A DNA stretch of 64,000 bases from Agromyces intestinalis (lineage in GTDB: Bacteria > Actinomycetota > Actinomycetes > Actinomycetales > Microbacteriaceae), in contig NZ_CP043505.1 of assembly GCF_008365295.1 (NCBI RefSeq), positions 3,410,001-3,474,000 on the forward strand, in the 5' to 3' direction. The stretch's first letter is position 1. Every line of letters starts with the position of its first letter. Shown here piece after piece: positions 55,364 to 63,091 of this stretch. The notes below the pieces were generated by a model. It did not search any database. It was not told the DNA's origin and saw nothing but the letters and a program-made list of their open reading frames with translations. The position numbers and the translations under genes were made by a program.

Positions 55364-56239
55364 ATGGCAGAACGCGCTTCGTGGTCGCTCGGCAACGCCC
55401 TCCGCGGCATCTTCGCTGCGAAGACCATCGACGACGACACGTGGGACGACCTCGAGGCAGCGCTGATCACCGCCGATTTCGGTCCGGCGGTCACCGAGGA
55501 GATCGTCGAGCGCATCAGGGCCGACGTCGATCGGTACAAGACGACCGATCCGCGTGACGTGCAGCGGATGCTGCGCGAGATCGTCGAGGAGCGGCTGGCG
55601 AAGTACGACCCGACGCTGAAGCTCACCGAGCGGCCCGCGGTCGTGCTCGTGGTGGGCGTGAACGGCGTCGGCAAGACGACCACGATCGGCAAATTCGCCC
55701 GATTCCTGCGCACCTACGACCGCTCGGTCGTGGTAGGCGCCGCCGACACCTTCCGCGCCGCCGCGGTCGACCAGCTCGCGACGTGGGCCGAGCGGGCGGG
55801 CGCGTCGATCGTGCGGCCCGAGCGCGAGGGTCAAGACCCGGCCTCGGTCGCGTTCCAGACGGTCGAGAAGGCCAAGCACGACGGCACCGAGATCGTCATC
55901 ATCGACACCGCGGGGCGCCTGCACACCAAGGGCGGGCTCATGGACGAGCTCGGCAAGATCAAGCGCGTCGTCGAGAAGCAGGCGCCGATCAGCGAGGTGC
56001 TGCTGGTGCTCGACGCGACCACCGGCCAGAACGGGCTCGCGCAGGCCGAGGCCTTCATCGAGCACGGGGGCGTGACGGGCCTCGTGCTCACCAAGCTCGA
56101 CGGCTCGGCGAAGGGCGGGTTCGTGCTCGCCGTGCAAGAGAAGACGGGCCTGCCGATCAAGCTCATCGGCCAGGGCGAGGGCATCAACGACCTCACGGGC
56201 TTCACGCCGCACGTGTTCGCCCAGAAGCTGGTCGGGTAA
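55364..56239 (+). CDS. ftsY: Signal recognition particle receptor FtsY
   Basis: A 291-residue SRP GTPase that receives ribosome-SRP complexes at the membrane. The short N domain (SWSLGNALRGIFAAKTIDDD) lacks the long acidic A domain of E. coli. G-domain motifs: GVNGVGKTTTIGKFA (G1), ADTFRAAAVDQLATW (G2/insertion box), DTAGRLHTK (G3), TKLDGSAKGG (G4) and GQGEGINDL (G5). ATG 55364 is six bases after TAGGCT (55352-55357). It is followed nine bases on by a DUF2004 gene. Confidence 0.95.
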   Translation: MAERASWSLGNALRGIFAAKTIDDDTWDDLEAALITADFGPAVTEEIVERIRADVDRYKTTDPRDVQRMLREIVEERLAKYDPTLKLTERPAVVLVVGVNGVGKTTTIGKFARFLRTYDRSVVVGAADTFRAAAVDQLATWAERAGASIVRPEREGQDPASVAFQTVEKAKHDGTEIVIIDTAGRLHTKGGLMDELGKIKRVVEKQAPISEVLLVLDATTGQNGLAQAEAFIEHGGVTGLVLTKLDGSAKGGFVLAVQEKTGLPIKLIGQGEGINDLTGFTPHVFAQKLVG

Positions 56240-56248
56240 GGGGGCGAC

Positions 56249-56737
56249 GTGGCTACGGAACACGACTACTTCGGCATCGTCGGCGACTACTGGTCGGAGG
56301 ACATCGAGTACGCCGACCAGCGCGTCGAGGTCGTGCTCGACGCCGACGACGACATGGTCTCGACGGCCGCACTCGACGCGGCGGCGACGCTGGTCGGCGA
56401 GCTCGAACTCGTCGACGACGAGCTGCGCAACGCCTTCGTCACCCAGCTCGACTCGTCGAGCTCGCCCGTGATGCGGTTCCTCGACACGCTGCTCGACCCG
56501 CGCCTCGAACAGGCCGAGGACGTCGAGGCGGCCATCGGGCGCGACTCGGGCGATCACCAGGTCGACGCGCTGCGCTCGATGAGCCTCGTGCGCGTCGACC
56601 TGCGCCCCGAGGCCGACGGGCAGGGCGAACCGTTCGCCGAATTCGAGTACGGGCTCGCCCCCGACGAGACCGACGAGCGGCTGATCGCCTCGATCGACGT
56701 CGGCCGCGAGATCGTCGACGTGCGCTTCGAGGGCTGA
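56249..56737 (+). CDS. DUF2004 family protein
   Basis: A 162-residue very acidic soluble protein (HDYFGIVGDYWSEDIEYADQRVEV), matching DUF2004, whose members lie in this position between ftsY and ffh in many Actinobacteria. No catalytic motif is evident. GTG 56249 follows the ftsY stop by nine bases with GGGGGCG between. Function is unknown. Confidence 0.78.
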   Translation: MATEHDYFGIVGDYWSEDIEYADQRVEVVLDADDDMVSTAALDAAATLVGELELVDDELRNAFVTQLDSSSSPVMRFLDTLLDPRLEQAEDVEAAIGRDSGDHQVDALRSMSLVRVDLRPEADGQGEPFAEFEYGLAPDETDERLIASIDVGREIVDVRFEG

Positions 56738-56816
56738 GCCCGGTCGTCACGCCTGACCGGCACGCACCCGCCCGCGCAGCGGGGGAGCATCCGCCCTCGC
56801 CTAGAATCGAGGGATC

Positions 56817-58403
56817 ATGGCTACGTTCGGCACGCTCTCAGACCGCCTCGCAGAGACCTTCAAGCACCTTCGCACCAAGGGCAAGCTCTCGGCCTCCGAC
56901 GTCGACGGCACCGTGCGCGAGATCCGCCGCGCGCTGCTCGACGCCGACGTCGCGCTGCCCGTCGTCAAGGACTTCACGGCGAAGGTGCGCGAGCGCGCCC
57001 TGGGCGACGAAGTCAACCAGGCGCTGAACCCGGCCCAGCAGGTCGTGCAGATCGTAAACGAAGAGCTCGTGGCGATCCTCGGCGGCCAGCAGCGCCGACT
57101 GCAGTTCGCGAAGAACCCGCCGACCGTCATCATGCTCGCGGGCCTGCAGGGCGCCGGCAAGACGACGCTCGCCGGCAAGCTCGCCAAGCACCTCGTCAAA
57201 GAGGGGCACACGCCGCTGCTCGTCGCGAGCGACCTGCAGCGCCCGAACGCCGTGAACCAGCTGCAGGTCGTGGGCTCGCAGGCGGGCGTGCCCGTCTATG
57301 CGCCCGAGCCCGGCAACGGCGTCGGCGACCCGGTGAGGGTCGCGAAGGACGGCGTCGCGCAGGCCGAGCGCTCCCAGCACGATGTGGTGATCATCGACAC
57401 CGCCGGCCGTCTCGGCGTCGACGCCGAGCTCATGAAACAGGCGTCGAACATCCGCAAGGCGACGAACCCCGACGAGGTGCTGTTCGTCATCGACGCGATG
57501 ATCGGCCAGGACGCGGTCGCGACCGCGAAGGCCTTCCAAGACGGGGTCGACTTCACGGGTGTCGTGCTCTCGAAGCTCGACGGCGACGCGCGCGGCGGTG
57601 CCGCGCTCTCGGTGGCCTCGGTCACCGGCCGCCCGATCATCTTCGCCTCCACAGGCGAGGGCCTCGACGACTTCGAGCCGTTCCACCCCGACCGCATGGC
57701 GAGCCGCATCCTCGACCTCGGCGACATCCTCACCCTCATCGAGCAGGCCCAGCAGGCCTTCGATGAGGAAGAGGCGATGAAGGTCGCCGAGAAGCTCGCG
57801 AGCGAGCAGTTCACGCTCGACGACTTCCTGAAGCAGATGCAGCAGCTGCGCGGCGCGGGCAACATCAAGAAGATGCTCGGGATGCTTCCGGGCGCCGGCG
57901 GCCTGCGCCAGCAGCTCGACCAGTTCGACGAGCGCGAGATCGTGCGCACCGAGGCGATCATCCAGTCGATGACCCCCGCCGAGCGTCAGAACACGAAGCT
58001 CCTGAACGGGTCGCGGCGCCTGCGCATCGCAAAGGGCTCGGGCATGACCGTGACCGACGTGAACCAGCTCGTGCAGCGCTTCGAGCAGGCCGCGAAGATG
58101 ATGAAGACTGTCGCACGCGGCGGCACGCCGCAGATCCCGGGCATGGGCCCGATCCCGGGTGCCGGCGGGTACGGCGGCGGCAAGCGCCAGGCCGCCAAGG
58201 CCAAGAAGAAGTCGGGCGGTTCGCGGTCGGGCAACCCGGCCAAGCGCGCGGCCGAGAACGCGGCGATCGCCTCGGGCGCGCCGACGCACGGCCAGGCGAC
58301 GCCCTCGGGTGCCGGGTTCGGCCTCGGCGGTGGCGGTGCCGCCCCGAAGGGCGCACCGAGCGAGGAAGAGCTCGCCGCGCTGCAGAAGTTCCTCGGGCGG
58401 TAG
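56817..58403 (+). CDS. ffh: Signal recognition particle protein Ffh
   Basis: A 528-residue SRP54 GTPase that binds signal sequences and 4.5S RNA. The N domain starts MATFGTLSDRLAETFKHL. The G domain has GLQGAGKTTLAGKLA, ASDLQRPNAVNQL, DTAGRLGVDAELMKQ and SKLDGDARGG. The M domain has DDFLKQMQQLRGAGNIKKMLGML and the RNA-binding RRLRIAKGSGMTVTDVNQLV. A long Gly/Lys/Ala-rich tail of about 60 residues follows, common in actinobacterial Ffh. TAGAAT (56802-56807) is nine bases before ATG 56817. Confidence 0.96.
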   Translation: MATFGTLSDRLAETFKHLRTKGKLSASDVDGTVREIRRALLDADVALPVVKDFTAKVRERALGDEVNQALNPAQQVVQIVNEELVAILGGQQRRLQFAKNPPTVIMLAGLQGAGKTTLAGKLAKHLVKEGHTPLLVASDLQRPNAVNQLQVVGSQAGVPVYAPEPGNGVGDPVRVAKDGVAQAERSQHDVVIIDTAGRLGVDAELMKQASNIRKATNPDEVLFVIDAMIGQDAVATAKAFQDGVDFTGVVLSKLDGDARGGAALSVASVTGRPIIFASTGEGLDDFEPFHPDRMASRILDLGDILTLIEQAQQAFDEEEAMKVAEKLASEQFTLDDFLKQMQQLRGAGNIKKMLGMLPGAGGLRQQLDQFDEREIVRTEAIIQSMTPAERQNTKLLNGSRRLRIAKGSGMTVTDVNQLVQRFEQAAKMMKTVARGGTPQIPGMGPIPGAGGYGGGKRQAAKAKKKSGGSRSGNPAKRAAENAAIASGAPTHGQATPSGAGFGLGGGGAAPKGAPSEEELAALQKFLGR

Positions 58404-58438
58404 GCCCGGCCCGACAGCCGGTCAGCGCACGCGGCCGG

Positions 58439-59122
58439 TCATCGCGCCCACTCGCGCAGCCGGTCGATCTCGAGGCCCTGCGTCGTCGCGATCGTGCGGG
58501 CGAGGCGGGCGACCGCCGGGTCGCCCGAGGTGGCGAGACGTTCCTCGGCCATCTCGATCGCACCCTCGTGGTGCCGGGTCATCGCGTCGACGAACAGCCG
58601 GTCGAACGCGTCGCCGTCGAGCGTCTCGGCCCGGCTCAGCGTGGCCGCGCTGAGCGCGCCCGGCATCGGCTCGGCGTCATGGCCGCCCGCGGCCGCCTGG
58701 GCGTCGATGCCGCGGCGCTCGAGCCAGGCCCGCAGCGCGGTCGCCTCGGCCCGCTGGGTCACCGCGATCGTCGCGGCGAGCTCGGCCAGCGCCGGGTCGC
58801 CCGCACGCCCGTCGGCGAGTTCGGCGAGGGCCACCGCCTGGTCGTGATGCTCGGCCATCATCGCGACGAACGCGGCGTCGTCGGGCGAGGCGGTCGCTTC
58901 GGATGAACCGGATGCCTCGGATGAACCGGTCGCCTCGGATGAACCGGTCGCCTCGGATGAACCGGTCGCCTCGGATGAACCGGTCGCCTCGGATGAACCG
59001 GATGTCTCGGGAGAGACCGATGGCTCGGACGCGTCGCATCCCGCAAGGCCCGCGAGCACCGCTGCGAGCACGATGACGCTCGCGGCGCGCGCCGCCGTCC
59101 GCACGCGGCGGCCCCGCGTCAT
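58439..59122 (-). CDS. DUF305 domain lipoprotein
   Basis: A 227-residue protein. The N-terminus ends a hydrophobic core with AGLAGC, a lipobox, so it should be membrane-tethered outside. A Ser/Glu/Thr-rich linker of six GSSEAT-type repeats follows, then two halves of DUF305: FVAMMAEHHDQAVALAELAD and FVDAMTRHHEGAIEMAEERL, with the conserved MAxHHxxA/M-type histidines and methionines that bind copper in relatives. A role in extracellular copper binding is inferred. ATG 59122 overlaps the upstream gene stop (ATGA). Confidence 0.9.
   Translation of the reverse strand: MTRGRRVRTAARAASVIVLAAVLAGLAGCDASEPSVSPETSGSSEATGSSEATGSSEATGSSEATGSSEASGSSEATASPDDAAFVAMMAEHHDQAVALAELADGRAGDPALAELAATIAVTQRAEATALRAWLERRGIDAQAAAGGHDAEPMPGALSAATLSRAETLDGDAFDRLFVDAMTRHHEGAIEMAEERLATSGDPAVARLARTIATTQGLEIDRLREWAR
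58896..59003 (-). repeat. 18-base tandem repeat, six copies, in lipoprotein linker
   Basis: Six copies of an 18-base unit (from GCTTCGGATGAACCGGAT at 58896) encode the GSSEAT linker. The period is in frame, so expansion or contraction changes tether length without frameshift. Confidence 0.9.
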
Positions 59123-61047
59123 CCGTCGCCCGCCTCGGTTGCCGCCGGCGTTGCTCGCGCCGCTCGTCGGCGCCGCACGACCGCACGGCGGCGCAGCACG
59201 ACCACCGCACCGACGAGCACCACGATCGCTCCCACGACCATCCACACCCACCAGGGCACGCCGCTCTCGCCGGTCGCCGCGACGGGCGAGGTCGACGGCG
59301 ACGCGGTCGGCGTCGGCGCCTCCACCGCAAGCGTGCCGAGCGCCAGCCTCGGCGCCGAGCGGTCGCCGCGCACGACGAGGTCGTAGGCGCCCGCGGCGAG
59401 CGGGCCGGGCGCATCGACCACGGTCTCGGGCAGCGATCCGTCGGCGGCGGCGGTCACGGTCGCGAGCGAGCGGGCCTCGGGCATCCACCAGACGTCGACG
59501 GTCTCGCCGGGTTCGAGGCTGCCGGGCGGCAGCGACACCCGAAGCGCGGGGGTCGCGCCCACCGCCACCGTCGCCGGGTCGATGGAGAGGGGCGTGAGCG
59601 CAGCGCGCTCCGCGGCATCCGTCGGCAGTACCGGGGCCTCGCGCCAGACCCAGGCGTACTCGGGCTGGGTCTGCGGGTTGAGGCCCTGCGGGTCGTAGCG
59701 GGCGGCGTCGGCGAACACCGGGTCGGTGAGCCGCAGCACCTCGAGTCCGTCGTACATGTCGCTCGCGTACAGGTAGCCGTCGTAGAAGTACGCCGCCCAG
59801 ATGCCGGCCGTGTAGTCCATCGAGTAGCCGTAGGTCGGCTTGTCGAACCAGGTCAGCTCGACGGGCGCGGCCGGGTCGGTGAAGTCGATCACCGAGACCC
59901 CGCCCTCGAGCCACGCCTGCGCGACGATGAACCGGTCGGGCACCGGGATGAGCCCGCCCGAGTGCGCGACGCACTTCTCGAGGTCGCTCTGCTCGCGGGG
60001 GATCGTGAAGTACGACACCTGCGCGAGCTGGCCCTCGACCAGCGACCAGTACGCGTCGGCGCCGCGGTCGCCTCCGAACGCGGGGGAACAGGTGTTGATG
60101 AACCCGTCGCCCAGTTCGTCCTGGAACACCACCCCCGACGCGTCGTTCGCGAAGATGCCCGAGTGCCAGAACGCGACGTTCGCGTCGCGCACCTGCTGCA
60201 GCACGGTGGGGTGCAGCGGGTCGGCGATCGACAGCAGCAGCCCGTCGCCGCGGCACGCGGCGAGTGCGAGCGCCTTCGCGGGGTACACGCTGATCTCGTG
60301 GCATCCGGTCGTCGAGCGCGTCTCGGCGCCGCCCGGCACGCGGTCGTCGGGTCCGAATGCGGGGATGTCGGCGAACAGGTCGAGCTCGCCGACGATCGCG
60401 GCCTGCTCGGGCGCGTCGAGCGGCACGCCGACGATCTGCAGCGGGTTGCGGCCGGTGCAGTTCAGGGATGCTCCGCGGCTGTACGCGTTGACGTAGACGA
60501 GCACCCGGCTCGGGTCGGCAGGGTCGGGCACGACGGTGTGGGTGTGCGAGCCGCAGCGGGTGCGCACGGCGGCCGCGTACCTCGGTGCGGCCGGATCGCT
60601 CACGTCGAAGACGCGGATCCCCTCCCAGTTCTCGACGGTCTCGGGCACCCGTACCGCATCGCATGCCTCGCTCGACATAGTCTCGTCGATCGACACGATC
60701 ACGAGGTGCCCGACCGCGCTCACATCGCCCTGACCGCCCGCGCAGTGCGTGACGCTGCGCAGCTGCGGGTCGGCCGGGTTCGAGATGTCCCACATCGAGA
60801 AGCCGTCGAAGTTGCCCTGGACGAGGTGGTCGCCGGTGAACGCGAGATCGGAGTTGATGAAGTTCGCGTCATCGCCCTGCCGGAACGGGTTGTCGCGATG
60901 CGCGACCCACTCCAGGCCGGGCCCGATCGAGGGTGCGCGGTCGTCGCCCGTCGCCTGGGCGGGCAGCGGGGGGATCAGCAGGGCGGCGATGGCGATCAGG
61001 GCCGCAGCGAACGCGCGGATGCCTCGGGCACGCCGCCGCACGGTCAC
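59119..61047 (-). CDS. LVIVD-repeat exported, membrane-anchored protein
   Basis: A 642-residue protein. Signal peptide (AAALIAIAALLIPPLPAQA) at about 10-33; the body is a beta-propeller of LVIVD-like repeats (DNFDGFSMWDISNPADPQL, GIRVFDVSDPAAPRYAA, GVSVIDFTDPAAPVEL) with a short beta domain and a C-terminal membrane helix (WWVWMVVGAIVVLVGAVVVL) followed by a basic tail. Cysteines pair around loops (CRGDGLLLS, TGCHEIS). Similar propellers bind carbohydrate or protein ligands; no catalytic residues are evident. GTG 61047 overlaps the upstream gene stop (GTGA), and DUF305 follows with an ATGA overlap. Confidence 0.85.
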   Translation of the reverse strand: MTVRRRARGIRAFAAALIAIAALLIPPLPAQATGDDRAPSIGPGLEWVAHRDNPFRQGDDANFINSDLAFTGDHLVQGNFDGFSMWDISNPADPQLRSVTHCAGGQGDVSAVGHLVIVSIDETMSSEACDAVRVPETVENWEGIRVFDVSDPAAPRYAAAVRTRCGSHTHTVVPDPADPSRVLVYVNAYSRGASLNCTGRNPLQIVGVPLDAPEQAAIVGELDLFADIPAFGPDDRVPGGAETRSTTGCHEISVYPAKALALAACRGDGLLLSIADPLHPTVLQQVRDANVAFWHSGIFANDASGVVFQDELGDGFINTCSPAFGGDRGADAYWSLVEGQLAQVSYFTIPREQSDLEKCVAHSGGLIPVPDRFIVAQAWLEGGVSVIDFTDPAAPVELTWFDKPTYGYSMDYTAGIWAAYFYDGYLYASDMYDGLEVLRLTDPVFADAARYDPQGLNPQTQPEYAWVWREAPVLPTDAAERAALTPLSIDPATVAVGATPALRVSLPPGSLEPGETVDVWWMPEARSLATVTAAADGSLPETVVDAPGPLAAGAYDLVVRGDRSAPRLALGTLAVEAPTPTASPSTSPVAATGESGVPWWVWMVVGAIVVLVGAVVVLRRRAVVRRRRAARATPAATEAGDG

Positions 61048-61856
61048 CCCGTCGGGTCGGCGTCGTGCCGGGCCGACGCGTCGGCGATGAACGCGTCGAG
61101 TGCGGCCCCGTCGAGCAGGGCGATGGGACGCGGCCCGTGGTCGGCGGCCGCCCGGGCCCGCTCGCCGTCGAGCGGCGCCGCGGACGCGGCCAGCACGACG
61201 TTGCCGAGGCTCGCGCCCTCGATCACCCCTGGAAAGGCGAGCGCGATCACGTTCGGCCGGAACTCGGCGAGCGTGGCCGCGACCTCGCGGCTGAACGCGA
61301 GGTCGCGCGTGGCGAGTGTGTTGGCGATGACGATCGCGTCGGGCGCGAGCAGCAGGTCGAGCTGCTGCAGGAACTCGAGCGTCGACAGGTGCCGCGGCGC
61401 GAGGGCGCCCGAGAAGACGTCGATGATGGCGACGTCGTAGCCGCCGTCGGCGCGTGCGGCGCGCTCGACCGCTTCGCGGGCGTCGCCGAATTCGACGGTG
61501 AGCTCGACCCCCTGGGGGAGTGGCAACGCGTCGAGCACGAAGTCGAGCAGGTCCTGGTGCAGTTCGACGACGTGCTGCGTCGAGCCGGGGCGCATCACGC
61601 CCACGTAGCGGGGCAGGCTCAGCGCGCCGCCCCCGAGATGCAGCACCCGCAGCGGACGACGCGGGGCGACGCATCCGTCGACGATGCCGGCCGCGAGGCG
61701 CACGTACTCGAGCTGCAGGTCGAGCGGGTCGAGCGGGTTCACGTGCGACTGGGTCGTGCCGTCGATGACGAGCGAGTATCCGCCGTTCGTGCCGCGCCCG
61801 GGAAGGAGCGTCGCCCGCACGTCGCGTCCGTGGAGTTCGAGGCTCGGTTCCGCCAT
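61044..61856 (-). CDS. Spermidine-synthase-like methyltransferase-fold protein
   Basis: A 270-residue protein with the polyamine-synthase/SAM fold: PLRVLHLGGGALSLPRYVGVMRPG is the nucleotide loop, VVELHQDLLDFV carries the acidic strand-2 residue and YDVAIIDVFSGALAPRHL the motif IV region. An N-terminal beta hairpin (GGYSLVIDGTTQSHVNPLD) is present as in spermidine synthases. The conserved aspartates for putrescine are not all obvious, so the substrate is uncertain. ATG 61856 lies seven bases after TAGGGT (61864-61869 on the minus strand). It heads the overlapping operon with the LVIVD and DUF305 genes. Confidence 0.8.
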   Translation of the reverse strand: MAEPSLELHGRDVRATLLPGRGTNGGYSLVIDGTTQSHVNPLDPLDLQLEYVRLAAGIVDGCVAPRRPLRVLHLGGGALSLPRYVGVMRPGSTQHVVELHQDLLDFVLDALPLPQGVELTVEFGDAREAVERAARADGGYDVAIIDVFSGALAPRHLSTLEFLQQLDLLLAPDAIVIANTLATRDLAFSREVAATLAEFRPNVIALAFPGVIEGASLGNVVLAASAAPLDGERARAAADHGPRPIALLDGAALDAFIADASARHDADPTG

Positions 61857-61937
61857 GGCGTCCACCCTAGGTCGGCGCGGGAGCCGCGGCCAGAGGGCGC
61901 GCCCGCGAAAGAACGTCCGCGAGGTGGGGTCGGTGCG

Positions 61938-61943
61938 TACAAT
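61938..61943 (+). promoter_or_regulatory. -10 box of the FemX-like gene
   Basis: TACAAT is a near-consensus -10; the transcript would start about 61950, leaving a ribosome site GAGGGG at 61963-61968. No good -35 is visible. Confidence 0.55.
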
Positions 61944-61977
61944 GGCCGCCAGAGCGAGCGGCGAGGGGATGCACCGC

Positions 61978-62997
61978 ATGCCGGCGACGAGTACACCAGT
62001 GGCGGTCGGGTGGGACGAGCGCGTGCTCGCCGAGCAATCCGAACCGCATTTCATGCAGTCGAGCACGTGGGAGCGGCTGCGGTCCGATGGCCCGTGGCGC
62101 TCGCGGCGGTTGCCCGAGGTCGACGGACACGGCCTGCCGGTGCTCGCGTACGAGCGCGAGGTGCCCGGGTACGGCACGCTGCAGCATCTGCCGCGGGTGA
62201 GCGGCATCGACTCCGAGGGCGTGGCGCGGTTCAGCGAACGCGTGCGCGCGCATCGCGGCTCCGCGTTCGCGACGAAGCTCGAGGTGCATCAGCCCTACGA
62301 CCACGCGCTCGTGGCCGCGTTCGAGGAGCACGGTTGGCAGCCGTCGCGGGCCTCGCAGTACCGGCACGCGGTGGTCGTGGAGACCGGCATGAGCGAGGCC
62401 GAGATCCTCGGGCGCATGAAGAAGCGGGCCCGCAGCGAGATCCGGGTGGCCGAGCGCAACGGGGTGATCGCCGGTCGGGCGCGGATGACTCGCGAGAACC
62501 GCGAGCACATGCTCGCGCTCGTCGCCGAAACAGCCGATCGCTCCGGCGCGTTCTTCCGTTCCTCCGACTACCTCGAGCGCGTGTGGACGGAGTTCGCCGC
62601 CGACGGTCGTGGCTGGCTGCACTTCGCGTGGCACGACGGGCGCGTGGTCGCCGGCGCATTCGTCGTCGCGTACGGGCCGAACGCGTGGTACAAGGATGGC
62701 GGGTCGCTGCGCGACCGGCCCCAGTTGATGGCCTCGCGGTACCTGCAGTGGGATGTGATCCGCGAGCTGGCGGCCGCGGGGGTGCGCCGGTACGACCTCG
62801 GTCATGTGCCCCCGCCCGACGAGCCCGATGCGCCCGGTCAGGGCGTGCTGACGTTCAAGAGCGCGTTCGCGCGCGAGGTGCTCGTGTACATGCCGGCGCT
62901 GCTGCTCGCGCACGACGCGCGCGCCGAGGAGTTCCGCCGCGGCGAGAGCGCGTTCATCGAGGCGCATCGGCGTCGAACCGGGGACTACTGGTACTGA
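61978..62997 (+). CDS. FemX/FemAB-like peptidyltransferase (GNAT fold)
   Basis: A 339-residue protein of the lipid II aminoacyltransferase family. HFMQSSTWERLRS is the entry motif, AFATKLEVHQPYDHALVAAFEEHGW and RKRARSEIRVAERNGV-type segments lie mid-protein (MKKRARSEIRVAER), and the second GNAT half has VVAGAFVVAYGPNAWYKDGGS and YLQWDVIRELAAAGVRRYDLG. Homologues add amino acids to peptidoglycan precursors using aminoacyl-tRNA. ATG 61978 suits GAGGGG at 61963-61968; ATG 61969 is too close and ATG 61942 lies in the -10 box. A 24-base palindrome follows three bases after the stop. Confidence 0.86.
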   Translation: MPATSTPVAVGWDERVLAEQSEPHFMQSSTWERLRSDGPWRSRRLPEVDGHGLPVLAYEREVPGYGTLQHLPRVSGIDSEGVARFSERVRAHRGSAFATKLEVHQPYDHALVAAFEEHGWQPSRASQYRHAVVVETGMSEAEILGRMKKRARSEIRVAERNGVIAGRARMTRENREHMLALVAETADRSGAFFRSSDYLERVWTEFAADGRGWLHFAWHDGRVVAGAFVVAYGPNAWYKDGGSLRDRPQLMASRYLQWDVIRELAAAGVRRYDLGHVPPPDEPDAPGQGVLTFKSAFAREVLVYMPALLLAHDARAEEFRRGESAFIEAHRRRTGDYWY

Positions 62998-63000
62998 CCC

Positions 63001-63024
63001 TTTGCTTACAGCGCTGTAAGCAAA
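63001..63024. promoter_or_regulatory. Perfect 24-base palindromic operator before beta-glucosidase
   Basis: The half-site TTTGCTTACAGC is followed by its exact reverse complement with no spacer, 68 bases upstream of the GH1 start. The core ACAGCGCTGT is of the TetR/LacI operator type. TAGGGT at 63042-63047 is a possible -10, so a bound repressor would block the promoter. Confidence 0.75.
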
Positions 63025-63091
63025 CCGCGCCGGCGAGCCGGTAGGGTGAGCAGCGGCGACTCCGCCGAGACACGATGACTGGAGCACTCCC

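Noticed and set aside
61942-61977. Earlier ATG starts (61942, 61969) for the FemX-like gene
   Set aside because: 61942 lies within the TACAAT -10 box and 61969 directly abuts the ribosome site; 61978 has proper spacing.
63001-63024. The 24-base palindrome as terminator of the FemX-like gene
   Set aside because: It has no loop and no U-tract, and its AT-rich symmetrical sequence upstream of a GH1 gene fits an operator better. A minor terminator role cannot be excluded.
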